A stretch of DNA of 64,000 nt from Shewanella corallii (GTDB taxonomy: Bacteria > Pseudomonadota > Gammaproteobacteria > Enterobacterales > Shewanellaceae): the NCBI RefSeq assembly GCF_023349125.1, contig NZ_JAKIKT010000006.1, forward strand, positions 248,001 through 312,000. The letters are read 5' to 3'. Below are positions 26,715 through 35,693 of this stretch, in pieces; position 1 is the first letter of the stretch, and every line of letters begins with the position of its first letter. Below the pieces are notes generated by a model. It saw only the letters and a list, made by a program, of their open reading frames with translations, made no database searches and was not told the origin of the DNA. The translations under genes were made by a program, and so were the position numbers.

Positions 26715-28361
26715 TTGTCTGTCGCCCGCATTAAATCCACTTTTGCCATGATTCTGGCATTTTCCCTGTCTTTACTGTTTCTGTTTGGATTCGCTTACTA
26801 CCAAATCCTTAATGAAGTAGAGGCAGATGCCAAATCTGCCATGCAGTACATAGAGCACAGGCTGGATGAGGCTGTCAGCAGCGTGAAAGAGCTCGATCAT
26901 CTGCCGTATCAGAAGTGTGATATGGACGGACAGATTTTGCTGAGAGATTTTTTCTATGATCATCTCAACAGCGGTTTGTTTCTGGTTCGCAGGCTTGAAG
27001 GTGAAGCCTGGCATTACTGTTCTATGTTTGGCTCAGTTGAGTTCAATGTCGAAGCTGGACTGAGAATCAAGCCCCTGCTGGCAAACAACGAAGAGCGGGT
27101 ATTGCTTGCTATGGCAAAATACCAGAGAGAAGGGGAAGAGCGATATAACCTGTTTGTCGGATATCTGGGTGATGAAAAGATCAGCTCGGTACGCCTGATC
27201 AAGCCGGAGAAGTTCACCTTCTTTGAAGATGACAAGCGCAATTGCCGCCGGGTCGAAGTGAAGCTGAACAACGGTGACTCGGTGCTGACCATTGGGGATT
27301 ACAAGGGGCGGGCGATAGAAAACATCAAGACAGAGAGTGAAAGGTATCCGGTACACCTGACCTCGGCGATTGCCGGAAAGCGGGTCTACGACAGGGCATT
27401 GGAGTTGGCACTGCTGTTTTTGCCTATCTATGTATTGCTGTTCTGGCTTTGTGGTTACTTAATTCGTCTGGTGGGCAAAGCGCGCTTGAGCATGGGGTAT
27501 CGCCTTTATCAGGCGGTACGCAAGCAGGAGTTGGTGGCGTTTTACCAGCCGGTTGTGGATGTTTCCACTATGGAAATTGTCGGGGCCGAAGCCCTGATCC
27601 GTTGGGTAAAAGATGATGGGACTGTTGAGCAGCCCGGCCGCTTTATCAATGAGCTGGAACAAAGCGAGTTGATTACCCAGGTGACCCGCAGCATGCTGCA
27701 GCAGATCCCGCGGGATTTAACGTCTATTCTGTCACAGGCAAGAAACTTTCGCTGCAGCGTGAATCTGGTGCCAAAGCACCTGGAAACAGATGTGTTGGCA
27801 GACGATATGGAGCGCTGGGCCAAAGAGGGCTATCCCTGCAGCCAAATAGCGCTGGAGATCACTGAGCGACTGCCTTTGACTCAGCTTAAACGGGCGCAGG
27901 CATCCATCGACAGGCTGCGTAAGCTCGGCATTTGCATTGAGCTGGATGATGCAGGAACAGGTTATGGAGGTGCTTCCTATTTGCAGGAACTGCATATCGA
28001 CATCATGAAAATAGATAAGTTATTTGTCGATACTCTGTTGCTGCCCGGCAACCGCAGTCAGGTGTTGGATGCGTACCTGCAGATGGGGCAGGCACTGGAT
28101 TTGGAGATTATCGCCGAAGGGGTGGAGACTCAGGAGCAATCCGATGCACTGCTAAAGAAAGGCGTACGTTTTCAGCAGGGATATCTGTTCTCGGGGCCTT
28201 TGTCGGCGAGAGACTTTGTGTCATTCTGGCAGCAAAGGTGCAGTGGTGACAGCTGCCGGATTTTTGATGGTATCCATGGGAGGGAAAGAGATGCACAAGG
28301 GATTGATGATAGTTTTTTTGAGCCTGATGACAGTGAGCTCAGGGTGGGCCGCAGACCGTAA
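26715..28361 (+). CDS. CSS-motif EAL-domain phosphodiesterase, membrane-bound
   Basis: The 548 residues comprise an N-terminal membrane helix, a periplasmic domain with cysteines of the CSS type (YQKCDMDG near residue 66, HYCSMFG near residue 101), a second helix (~residues 228-250), and a cytosolic EAL domain (EALIRW, DDAGTGYGG, AEGVET). DDAGTG replaces the usual DDFGTG. CSS-EAL proteins sense periplasmic thiol or redox state and degrade c-di-GMP. The start is uncertain: TTG at 26715 keeps a positively charged leader, and the first ATG is at 26748. It overlaps the following small gene by 71 bases. Confidence 0.86.
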   Translation: MSVARIKSTFAMILAFSLSLLFLFGFAYYQILNEVEADAKSAMQYIEHRLDEAVSSVKELDHLPYQKCDMDGQILLRDFFYDHLNSGLFLVRRLEGEAWHYCSMFGSVEFNVEAGLRIKPLLANNEERVLLAMAKYQREGEERYNLFVGYLGDEKISSVRLIKPEKFTFFEDDKRNCRRVEVKLNNGDSVLTIGDYKGRAIENIKTESERYPVHLTSAIAGKRVYDRALELALLFLPIYVLLFWLCGYLIRLVGKARLSMGYRLYQAVRKQELVAFYQPVVDVSTMEIVGAEALIRWVKDDGTVEQPGRFINELEQSELITQVTRSMLQQIPRDLTSILSQARNFRCSVNLVPKHLETDVLADDMERWAKEGYPCSQIALEITERLPLTQLKRAQASIDRLRKLGICIELDDAGTGYGGASYLQELHIDIMKIDKLFVDTLLLPGNRSQVLDAYLQMGQALDLEIIAEGVETQEQSDALLKKGVRFQQGYLFSGPLSARDFVSFWQQRCSGDSCRIFDGIHGRERDAQGIDDSFFEPDDSELRVGRRP

Positions 28362-28629
28362 ACCAAAATTGAAAATGTCACCTGAGACTGAGCGTCCCCT
28401 TGAGTGGGAAGCTCAGCAGTTGGAAAAAGCGCGCAAGGCAGCCGCTGATACCCGTGACAGAGAACAGAAAGTACTTAAGCGCCAGCAGTCAGGTGACTGG
28501 GAACAGGCTCAAAAAGAAAAGGCTCAACAGGCTGCTGATGCCAGAGCTTCCCGGGAGCAGAAATATCTTCAACAGGCTCGCGATGCCGCGGCGAAAGACC
28601 GTAAAATAGAAGACAAGTCAGATCAATAA
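28291..28629 (+). CDS. Small secreted charged coiled-coil protein, unknown
   Basis: The ATG at 28291 follows GGGAGG by seven bases, although it lies inside the 3' end of the EAL gene in another frame. The product is 112 residues: a signal peptide (MHKGLMIVFLSLMTVSSGWAA) and then a highly charged Ala/Gln/Lys/Glu-rich region likely to be helical. I recognise no family. Its overlap with a periplasm-sensing EAL protein suggests co-expression. Confidence 0.7.
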   Translation: MHKGLMIVFLSLMTVSSGWAADRKPKLKMSPETERPLEWEAQQLEKARKAAADTRDREQKVLKRQQSGDWEQAQKEKAQQAADARASREQKYLQQARDAAAKDRKIEDKSDQ

Positions 28630-28632
28630 TCA

Positions 28633-29310
28633 GTGAACCCTGTGTCTTCTACCTCCTATTGCTGTCCGCTGTGTCACAGTGAACAGCTCTTTCTTTTTTG
28701 TCAGGACAAGCGCCGTCACTATTTCCGCTGCAATGTGTGCGCTTTGGTGAGTGTCCCCCCTAGCCAGCATTTGAACGCGGAAGCGGAAAAAGCACAATAC
28801 GACAAGCACGACAACTCAGTGGCTGATGAGGGTTACAAGACATTCTTGCGGCGCACCTGGACCCCTCTGAAAAGTTGTTTGCAGCAAGGTTATGGTCCGG
28901 ACCTGTCCGCTTTACAGGGGCTGGACTTTGGCTGTGGTGAGGGCGCGGTGCTGAGCCAGCTGGCTGCCGATGATGGCGCTGTGATGGCCAATTACGATCT
29001 CTATTATCATCCGGATACTCAAGTGCTTGAGGGCAGGTATGACTTTATCACCATGACAGAGGTGATAGAGCATATCGCTGATGCGGCAGCCATCATCGAT
29101 AAGCTGGATACCCTGCTTAAGCCGGGTGGCACGCTGGCGGTAATGACTAAACGGGTACTGGATGCTGATGCCTTCAGTCGCTGGCATTACAAAAATGACG
29201 TTACCCATATCTGTTTCTATTCCGACGAAACATTCCATTGGCTGGCAAAACGACAGGGTTGGCACTGTGACCTGATCGGAGCCGACGTGGTATTGCTGCA
29301 CAAACCCTGA
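28633..29310 (+). CDS. Class I SAM-dependent methyltransferase with zinc-ribbon-like N-terminus
   Basis: The 225 residues start at GTG 28633, three bases after the previous gene. Cysteine pairs CPLC and CNVC (residues 11-37) form a putative zinc ribbon. A Rossmann methyltransferase follows, with LDFGCGEGAVLSQLA (motif I, residues ~96-110), FITMTEVIEHI and LKPGGTLAVMT. Zinc-ribbon plus methyltransferase resembles proteins acting on sugars or lipids, but the substrate cannot be told. Confidence 0.85.
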   Translation: MNPVSSTSYCCPLCHSEQLFLFCQDKRRHYFRCNVCALVSVPPSQHLNAEAEKAQYDKHDNSVADEGYKTFLRRTWTPLKSCLQQGYGPDLSALQGLDFGCGEGAVLSQLAADDGAVMANYDLYYHPDTQVLEGRYDFITMTEVIEHIADAAAIIDKLDTLLKPGGTLAVMTKRVLDADAFSRWHYKNDVTHICFYSDETFHWLAKRQGWHCDLIGADVVLLHKP

Positions 29311-29480
29311 TACTCGGGCCTTGCTGTCTACTTGTGCCACTTAGGGTGGCGCTGTCCGCTGTCACCATTGATTACAAAAAATCAGCAGTCGGCTAAATTT
29401 TATCCTTGATTAACAATGCGCCTTGGCTTTTTATGGTGCATTGGAATTGATGCCTTATGGCAAATATACAAGGATCGACG

Positions 29481-30806
29481 ATGAAACCTTTATGGATTGG
29501 CCTGTCTCTGGCTGCGGCCATCGGCATGGGGGAGTCCAGGGCGACCACTGCTGAGGATATCGCCAGCTTTACCCTGGATAATGGGATGAAAATTATGGTG
29601 TTGGAGGATGATTCTATCCCCAATGCCAATATGTACCTGTTCTGGAAAGTGGGCTCCAGAAACGAAGTCCCCGGCATTACCGGTATTTCTCATTTCTTCG
29701 AACATATGATGTTTAATGGGGCCGAAAAGTATGGTCCCAAGATGTTTGACCGCACCATGGAAGCCGCAGGTGGTGCCAACAACGCCTACACCACGGAAAA
29801 TATCACTGTTTATACCAATTGGTTTCCGGCGGGAGCTCTGGAAACCATTTTTGATCTTGAGGCAGACAGAATTGCCGATCTGGATATTAATGCAGAGATG
29901 GTGGAAAGCGAACGTGGCGTAGTGGTCTCAGAACGCCTGACCGGATTGGAAAACTCCAACTGGCGAGTGATTCAGGAAGAGGTGAAAGGTGCCGCCTTCC
30001 GTGCTCACCCATACTCCTGGTCTGTTATTGGTCATGAGTCCGATATCGCCGCCTGGACGCTGGAAGATCTGCAGCAGTATCACAAGACTTACTATGCGCC
30101 CAATAATGCTGTGGTGGTTATTGCAGGTGACGTGAAGCTGGATGAAGTCAAACTGCTGGCGAACGAGTATTTTGCCCCAATTCCCGCTCAGCAGCCCCCC
30201 AGAGAAGTGAAGACGGTCGAGCCCGGGCAGAAGGGTGAGCGTCGGGTGTTTGTCAAAAAGGCGTCTGTCAGTACCCCAAATGTGATGCTGGCTTACCATG
30301 TGCCAGCGACTTCAGATCCTGATTACTATGCGCTGGATCTATTGGCTGCCATTTTGGGCGAGGGTAAAAGCTCACGTCTGTACCAGGGGCTGGTGAACGA
30401 ACAGTTGGCACTTGGCGCGGATACCTATATGCCCAAGACGTTTGATCCCAACCTGTTTTACTTCCTCGGTGTTGCTGCGCCGGGAGTGAGTGCCGATAAG
30501 TTGGAGCAGGCGATGTTGGCGCAGGTTGCTGCAGTGGCAAAGGATGGTGTGACCCAGGAAGAACTGGATAAGGTGAAGAATCTGAGGTTGATGGACTTTT
30601 ACCGCACCATGGAAACCATTAACGGTAAAGCTAATACCATAGGCACCTATGAGCTGTATTTCGGTAGCTATGACAAGCTGTTTAATGCACCGGATGCCTA
30701 TGCCAAAGTGACCCCGGAGGATATTCAGCGAGTGGCGCAAAGCTACTTTACCCGTGCCAACCGTACAGTCGGTGTTCTGGCTGCTGAGGAGGAGCAAGAT
30801 CAATGA
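29481..30806 (+). CDS. M16-family zinc protease, catalytic member
   Basis: Starting at 29481 after AAGGA, the 441 residues have a signal peptide (to about residue 20). The inverted zinc motif HFFEH lies at 71-75, with a third ligand candidate E151 76 residues after H75, as expected for M16. The second half is the usual non-catalytic repeat. It overlaps a second M16 gene by ATGA; that partner lacks the zinc motif. The likely product is a periplasmic heterodimeric peptidase for small peptides. Confidence 0.93.
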   Translation: MKPLWIGLSLAAAIGMGESRATTAEDIASFTLDNGMKIMVLEDDSIPNANMYLFWKVGSRNEVPGITGISHFFEHMMFNGAEKYGPKMFDRTMEAAGGANNAYTTENITVYTNWFPAGALETIFDLEADRIADLDINAEMVESERGVVVSERLTGLENSNWRVIQEEVKGAAFRAHPYSWSVIGHESDIAAWTLEDLQQYHKTYYAPNNAVVVIAGDVKLDEVKLLANEYFAPIPAQQPPREVKTVEPGQKGERRVFVKKASVSTPNVMLAYHVPATSDPDYYALDLLAAILGEGKSSRLYQGLVNEQLALGADTYMPKTFDPNLFYFLGVAAPGVSADKLEQAMLAQVAAVAKDGVTQEELDKVKNLRLMDFYRTMETINGKANTIGTYELYFGSYDKLFNAPDAYAKVTPEDIQRVAQSYFTRANRTVGVLAAEEEQDQ

Positions 30807-32233
30807 GGATGATGAAACAAGCCGTAATGTCGGCATCGGTTGCCCTGGCGCTGTCCTTAACCGCCTGCAGTGCGACTCAATCAACAAAGGCTCAGCCAGA
30901 GCCATCCCAGTCCGGCTTCCAAATGCCTGCCTATGAGCAGCTTCAGTTGAAAAATGGCCTGACACTGATGTTGATGCCGCAGCATGAAGTCCCTTTGATT
31001 ACCGTCAATGCAGTGGTGCGTGCAGGCAGTGTTCAGGACACAAGCTCTGGTTTGGCATCGCTGACCGCTAAAAGTCTGCTGTTGGGTAACAGTCTCAAGT
31101 CAAAGGCAGATACCGAGCTGCTGGTGGACAGCCTGGGTGCCAGCCTGAATGCCAATGCAGGCAAAGAGGGAAGTTATATCAGTGCAGACTTTATGGCCCG
31201 GGATGCCAAGGTGATGTTGCCACTGATCAAAGCTGTATTGCTCGAGCCCAGTTTTGACTCTGCCGAGTTCGACAAACTGTTGCAGCGGGAAGTGGCTTCG
31301 CTGACCCGCGTAAAAGAGAGCCCAAGAGCTGTTATTGGCAACTATTTTGCTGCCCAGCTTTTTGGCGAACACCCCTATGGCAATCCGACGTCCGGCGACA
31401 GTCAATCGCTTGCCGGGATTTCCAATCAACAGGTTAAAGCTTTTCATCAGAACTTTTATCAGCCGGCAAATACCGCCATTACGGTTGCCGGAGACTTTGA
31501 GCTGGCGTCCATGAAAGCCTATCTGCAAAAACTGTTTGGTGATTGGGATACCACTTCCATGGCGACTCAGGTGGAGCTGAATCCTGCGCCCGCGCCGACT
31601 AAAGCTAAAGTACTGCTGGTGGATAAGCCCGATGCCATAGAAACCACATTTGTGATTGGTGGAAAAGGGATTAGCCGTGATGATCCTGATTTTGTCGGTC
31701 TGCAGGTTATCAATACTATTCTGGGAGGGCGTTTTACCTCCTGGCTCAATGATGAGCTAAGGGTTAATTCCGGCCTGACCTATGGTGCGGGTTCCCGGTT
31801 TACGCCATACCGTGATGATGGTCTGTTCTTTATCAGCACTTTCACCCAGACTGGCACGACCGCAGAAACCATAGATTTGGCATTGAAAACATACGACAAA
31901 CTTTGGCAGCAAGGCATAGATCAGGCCACGCTGGATTCTGCCAAAGCCTATGTAAAAGGTCAGTTTCCGCCCAGGTATGAAACCAGCGGTCAGCTGGCGG
32001 GCTTGATGGCAGATATGTATTTGTATGGGTTTGATCAAGGTTTTATCAATGACTTTGAAGCCAGCGTGAATGGCTTAACTTTGGATGATGCCAAGCGACT
32101 GATTGAGAAGCACTTCCCAAGAGAGAATCTGCAGTTTGTCCTGATTGGTAATGCGGCGGAGATCGCTCCTGTTGCGGCCAGGCATGGTGACGTCAGACAG
32201 GTTGAGATGACTGCGCCCGGCTTTGCCCGATAG
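30803..32233 (+). CDS. M16-family non-catalytic partner, lipoprotein
   Basis: The 476 residues begin with a lipoprotein signal peptide and lipobox LTAC (Cys near residue 22). The M16 fold is clear (LKNGLTLMLMPQHEVPLITV, then the LKSKADTELLVDSLGASLNA segment), but GLASLTAKSLLLG stands where HxxEH should be. It is therefore predicted to be catalytically inactive, with a role in substrate binding like the alpha subunit of mitochondrial processing peptidase. Translational coupling to the catalytic gene supports a heterodimer anchored to a membrane. Confidence 0.9.
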   Translation: MRMMKQAVMSASVALALSLTACSATQSTKAQPEPSQSGFQMPAYEQLQLKNGLTLMLMPQHEVPLITVNAVVRAGSVQDTSSGLASLTAKSLLLGNSLKSKADTELLVDSLGASLNANAGKEGSYISADFMARDAKVMLPLIKAVLLEPSFDSAEFDKLLQREVASLTRVKESPRAVIGNYFAAQLFGEHPYGNPTSGDSQSLAGISNQQVKAFHQNFYQPANTAITVAGDFELASMKAYLQKLFGDWDTTSMATQVELNPAPAPTKAKVLLVDKPDAIETTFVIGGKGISRDDPDFVGLQVINTILGGRFTSWLNDELRVNSGLTYGAGSRFTPYRDDGLFFISTFTQTGTTAETIDLALKTYDKLWQQGIDQATLDSAKAYVKGQFPPRYETSGQLAGLMADMYLYGFDQGFINDFEASVNGLTLDDAKRLIEKHFPRENLQFVLIGNAAEIAPVAARHGDVRQVEMTAPGFAR

Positions 32234-32250
32234 CTGATACGTTAGTTTAT

Positions 32251-32279
32251 AAAGGGAGCCGCGGGCTCCCTTTATTTTT
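32251..32279 (+). terminator. Intrinsic terminator of the M16 operon
   Basis: AAAGGGAGCC (32251-32260), loop GCG, GGCTCCCTTT (32264-32273), followed by a T-rich tail. Confidence 0.9.
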
Positions 32280-32423
32280 GCTTATGCCGACTTTTTACAA
32301 GGTTTTTTTCTACTTATCCGTGACATTGTCGCAAGTGTTCTACACTTAATGTGTATCGAATTCCGATGATCCTGATGGAACTCTGGTTGAAGTCAGGATT
32401 TAAGTGCAGACAGGGAACGGATA

Positions 32424-32996
32424 ATGGCAGATTTGGATTTAGGACAGGGTAACCTGGATACTGCAGGGCACATCGAAGGTGCTGACCCTCATACAGTGGA
32501 TTGGATCCATATACACGAGACAGTGAAGTTGTTGCTGCTGTCGATGGCGCAGATAGAGCTGACATTAACGGATGGAGACCACAATGTCACAGGCCTGGGG
32601 CTTCTCTTTACTGAGATGGCAGGACATCTGCGTGAGGTAAATAAACACCTGAGGGATACTCCGGATACACCGGAGGAGATTATGCAGCATGGTAATGTGC
32701 TCGAGTCAAAAATCAACGAAGGGGTTATCGCCTTCCAATTTTACGATCGTTTGTCTCAGCGTCTCGAACACGTTGTAACTGGACTGGAACTGGCAGAGGA
32801 TATTCTGAGCGACGAAGTGCGTCGTATCAAGCCACAGTCCTGGAAGGCGATCCAGAAAGAGATAAAGATGAATTACTCTCTTGAATGTGAAAAGAAAATG
32901 TTTGATCTTGTTATCCAGGGAACCCCCCTGAGTGAAGCCCTGGCGCTTTACCGGGATGAGCATCTGGAACAAGACGATGATATCGAACTCTTCTAA
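32424..32996 (+). CDS. CheZ-like helical protein, possible CheY phosphatase
   Basis: The 190-residue, all-helical acidic protein has no signal peptide. The helix at residues ~95-118 contains VIAFQFYDRLSQRLEHV, with D108 and Q112 spaced as the catalytic Asp-x3-Gln of CheZ. The C-terminus, QDDDIELF, resembles the acidic-hydrophobic CheY-binding tail of CheZ. Both features in the right order suggest a divergent CheZ, but overall similarity is low and no chemotaxis gene is nearby. It overlaps the next gene by 20 bases. Confidence 0.55.
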   Translation: MADLDLGQGNLDTAGHIEGADPHTVDWIHIHETVKLLLLSMAQIELTLTDGDHNVTGLGLLFTEMAGHLREVNKHLRDTPDTPEEIMQHGNVLESKINEGVIAFQFYDRLSQRLEHVVTGLELAEDILSDEVRRIKPQSWKAIQKEIKMNYSLECEKKMFDLVIQGTPLSEALALYRDEHLEQDDDIELF

Positions 32997-33477
32997 GGCA
33001 CTTCTTCTTTTGGCTGTGGTTGCTATGCCAGCCACTGCAGAAAAAATCCCACTGTTTTCTATGTGTAAAGCCCTGTCAGGTCACTGGCAGGGCTATTCCG
33101 CTGATGCCGGCCAGGCGCCCGGACAGGTGCAAATGCAGGGAGTATGCAGTGAGGATAACAGGCAGCTGTTTTTATCCGTCACTGTCGCGGGGGACAAGAG
33201 TGAATCCTGGTGGTTCAGTGATGTTGGCTCACATATCCGACTGATTATGGATAATGGCGTGGGAGAGCCTGTCGTTCGCGAGTTCAGTCTGTACCGTCAG
33301 GGCAAGGGCTTTTCCTTGTTGGGGCAGGGGCAGGTAACAGAAAGACCAGCCATGGTCAGACTGGTCTTTGATGCTCAGGATTCGGGGTGGCGCTGGTTGC
33401 AACAGGTACAGTTTCTGGATGATGACTATGCCGATTACCAGGTCCTGCGGGGGATTGAGTTACAACCCGTCTTATAA
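32977..33477 (+). CDS. Secreted protein of unknown function
   Basis: The ATG at 32977 lies within the end of the CheZ-like gene. The 166 residues begin with a signal peptide ([21 protein letters not shown]). A beta-rich mature domain follows with two cysteines ([11 protein letters not shown] and GVCSEDN) that could form a disulphide. I recognise no family; the GHWQGYS start is reminiscent of small lipocalin-like folds, but this is only an impression. It converges on trmL with a six-base overlap. Confidence 0.65.
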   Translation: MISNSSKALLLLAVVAMPATAEKIPLFSMCKALSGHWQGYSADAGQAPGQVQMQGVCSEDNRQLFLSVTVAGDKSESWWFSDVGSHIRLIMDNGVGEPVVREFSLYRQGKGFSLLGQGQVTERPAMVRLVFDAQDSGWRWLQQVQFLDDDYADYQVLRGIELQPVL

Positions 33478-33936
33478 CGCGCCCGGATAGTTGAGTTGGC
33501 GCAGCGCTTCATAGCTGATAATTGCCACGGCATTGGACAGATTCAGGCTGCGGCTGTCAGGCAGCATAGGGATCCGCAATCTCTGATCTGCTGGGATACT
33601 GTTGATGATATTCATGGGTAACCCACGGGACTCAGGGCCAAACAGCAAGACATCACCTTCCTGATAAGTCAGTTCTGAATGGGGTCTGCTGCCCTTGGTG
33701 GTGCAGGCCATAATGCGCTTGCCAATCATAGCGGTCAGAAAGGCTTCGAAGTTTGCGTGTCGGGTGACATTGGCCATATCCCGGTAATCCAGTCCGGCCC
33801 GTCGCAGTTTTTTCTCCTCAAGATCAAAGCCCATGGGTTCAATCAGGTGAAGCTGACAACCGTTGTTGGCGCACAGTCTCATAATGTTGCCGGTATTCGG
33901 GGCGATTTCTGGTTCGTATAATGCGATGTGAAACAT
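33472..33936 (-). CDS. trmL: tRNA (cytidine(34)-2'-O)-methyltransferase TrmL
   Basis: The 154 residues from 33936 show the SPOUT knot: [20 protein letters not shown] at the start, [11 protein letters not shown] in the middle and [19 protein letters not shown] at the end. TrmL methylates the 2'-O of the wobble nucleotide in leucine tRNAs. Length and motifs match E. coli TrmL. It is divergent from acuI by about 220 bases. Confidence 0.93.
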   Translation of the reverse strand: MFHIALYEPEIAPNTGNIMRLCANNGCQLHLIEPMGFDLEEKKLRRAGLDYRDMANVTRHANFEAFLTAMIGKRIMACTTKGSRPHSELTYQEGDVLLFGPESRGLPMNIINSIPADQRLRIPMLPDSRSLNLSNAVAIISYEALRQLNYPGAL

Positions 33937-34155
33937 AGTCTGAACGTTTAAACAGCTGTAAGTTGGGGAGATTATATCACCAGCCCTGCGCCGGGTGGTT
34001 CCAGGCCGTAAAATTATGTGCCTGTCACAGCTTGGAACTGATTCCGACTGTAGTATCTTTGCTTTATTGTAGCTATCGCTAATACTCAAGCAGCCATTGC
34101 CGAGTATCAGACTTCTTTCAGTGCGCTCAAGCGCCCAACCCGAGAGACTCAGATT

Positions 34156-35136
34156 ATGGTTAAAGCCCTCCTGCTCAACCAAGAAGACAAGAAAACCATT
34201 GCCCAGCTGACCGAGATTTCAATCGACGACCTGCCTCAAGGTGAGGTGCTGGTTGATGTTGCCTGCTCTTCCATTAACTACAAAGATGGTTTGGCGGTAA
34301 CAGGTAAGGCACCGGTAGTAACTCAATTCCCTATGGTTCCCGGTATTGATTGTGCTGGTACTGTTATTGAGTCCACTGACGAGAGATATCAGGCGGGCGA
34401 CAAAGTGATTCTGACCGGGTGGGGTGTAGGCGAAGGCCACTGGGGTGGTATGGCTGAAAAGGCCCGCTTCAAAGCTGACTGGCTGGTCCCTATGCCTGCC
34501 AACTGTGATGAAACCAAAGCGATGCAGATTGGTACTGCTGGTTTGACGGCCATGCTGTGTGTACAGGCGTTGGTGGATGGTGGCGTGAAGCCAGAGTCCG
34601 GCCCTGTATTGGTTACCGGTGCCAGTGGTGGTGTAGGCAGTGTTGCCGTGACTCTGTTGGCCAAGCTGGGATATGAAGTGGTTGCCAGCTCTGGTCGTGT
34701 GGAAGAGAACAGTGAGCTGCTTAAAGCACTGGGTGCCTCAAGTGTGCTGGATCGCAGTGAGCTGGATCGTGATGCCCGTCCATTGGAGAGACAGCTGTGG
34801 GCTGGTTTGGTCGATACCGTGGGTAATAAGGTCCTGGGAACTGCGCTGTCGCAAATGAAGTATGACTCAGTTGCCGCGATTTGCGGTCTGGCCGGTGGCT
34901 TTGCTCTGCCAACAACTGTGATGCCATTTATTCTGCGCGGTGTGCGCTTGCAGGGTATCGATTCAGTTTATTGCCCATTTGCCAAGCGTCAGGCAGCCTG
35001 GGAGCGCATTCTTGAAATCCTGCCTGAAAGCTTCTTTGCCCACGCCTGCAATGCCATCAGCCTTGAGCAGGTGGAAGAGTACGCCAACAAGATTATCCGT
35101 GGTCAGGTAACCGGGCGGGTACTGGTTAAGCTGTAA
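34156..35136 (+). CDS. acuI: Acrylyl-CoA reductase AcuI
   Basis: The 326-residue medium-chain reductase of the YhdH/AcuI branch lacks the zinc residues. Signatures include [18 protein letters not shown] (residues ~38-55), [15 protein letters not shown] for NADPH binding (~150) and [15 protein letters not shown]. AcuI reduces acrylyl-CoA to propionyl-CoA with NADPH and detoxifies acrylate formed from DMSP. Its place beside a DMSP lyase and a putative acrylate reductase supports that role. It has its own terminator, so it is transcribed separately. Confidence 0.93.
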   Translation: MVKALLLNQEDKKTIAQLTEISIDDLPQGEVLVDVACSSINYKDGLAVTGKAPVVTQFPMVPGIDCAGTVIESTDERYQAGDKVILTGWGVGEGHWGGMAEKARFKADWLVPMPANCDETKAMQIGTAGLTAMLCVQALVDGGVKPESGPVLVTGASGGVGSVAVTLLAKLGYEVVASSGRVEENSELLKALGASSVLDRSELDRDARPLERQLWAGLVDTVGNKVLGTALSQMKYDSVAAICGLAGGFALPTTVMPFILRGVRLQGIDSVYCPFAKRQAAWERILEILPESFFAHACNAISLEQVEEYANKIIRGQVTGRVLVKL

Positions 35137-35155
35137 TTTTGGAATATGTTGAAAG

Positions 35156-35179
35156 AGCGGGCTATGGCCCGCTTTTTTT
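35156..35179 (+). terminator. Intrinsic terminator of acuI
   Basis: AGCGGGC (35156-35162), loop TATG, GCCCGCT (35167-35173) and a run of seven T residues. Confidence 0.92.
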
Positions 35180-35262
35180 ATATTCATGGTTAGTACGGGC
35201 TTATTTATGCCTCGCTAATTTATAAGTCACTTCTTTAATTTCTAGTGCCAATCATGACAAAT

Positions 35263-35276
35263 TGGAATCCATTCCA
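35263..35276. promoter_or_regulatory. Operator candidate, distal copy
   Basis: TGGAA-TCCA-TTCCA is an inverted repeat that differs in one base from a second copy 115 bases downstream. It lies upstream of the flavoprotein reductase gene. Confidence 0.6.
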
Positions 35277-35376
35277 TTTTCCTGCCCGATAGACAAGTTT
35301 TAATGATTCATGATGTTGTTCTTATATTTTTGAATAATTAAATCTCATTACTTTGTATTTACGCTTTATTCTCAGA

Positions 35377-35392
35377 TTGGAAGCCATTCCAA
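35377..35392. promoter_or_regulatory. Operator candidate, proximal copy
   Basis: TTGGAA-GCCA-TTCCAA has perfect 6-base arms. With the distal copy it forms a pair centred 115 bases apart, close to eleven helical turns, which would suit looping by one regulator. The adjacent TetR- or LysR-type proteins are candidates. Confidence 0.6.
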
Positions 35393-35693
35393 GATTACTA
35401 TCCTCTCAGACACAAGATTAAAGCCTGATAATTAACGACCTCCATATTGTCAGTGGCCAGGCGCTATTCACTTCGTCATCAAATAGCGCATTGCCCGGGG
35501 AATATTGAAAGTCTGACTGACGTATCCCCCTGCTTCAACTGTGTCGACAAATATAAGCTGAGTTGCTTCAGCATAAATGGATGGGGCTCAGGTGAATAAC
35601 CTGAGATGGCATCGGTGGCAGCAACAATTCATCAGGCTGAATATGCAGTATGAATGATGGCTGTCCAGAGGCTTCAATTGATGAAGGTATGAT

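Larger units (their letters stand above)
35137..35693. other. Long leader/promoter region of the acrylate-reductase operon
   Basis: This 557-base region holds the acuI terminator, two near-identical TGGAA palindromes and two hairpins. One hairpin is GCGCTATT/AATAGCGC at 35461-35489; the other is CTCAGGT/ACCTGAG at 35587-35605. I see no open frame that looks coding. Such a long, structured leader is unusual beside the short gaps elsewhere in the window. Confidence 0.7.

Noticed and set aside
26551..26751. A 66-codon hydrophobic frame before the CSS-EAL gene
   Set aside because: It starts at TTG without a ribosome site, runs into the EAL gene in another frame, and its hydrophobicity can come from the AT-rich sequence.
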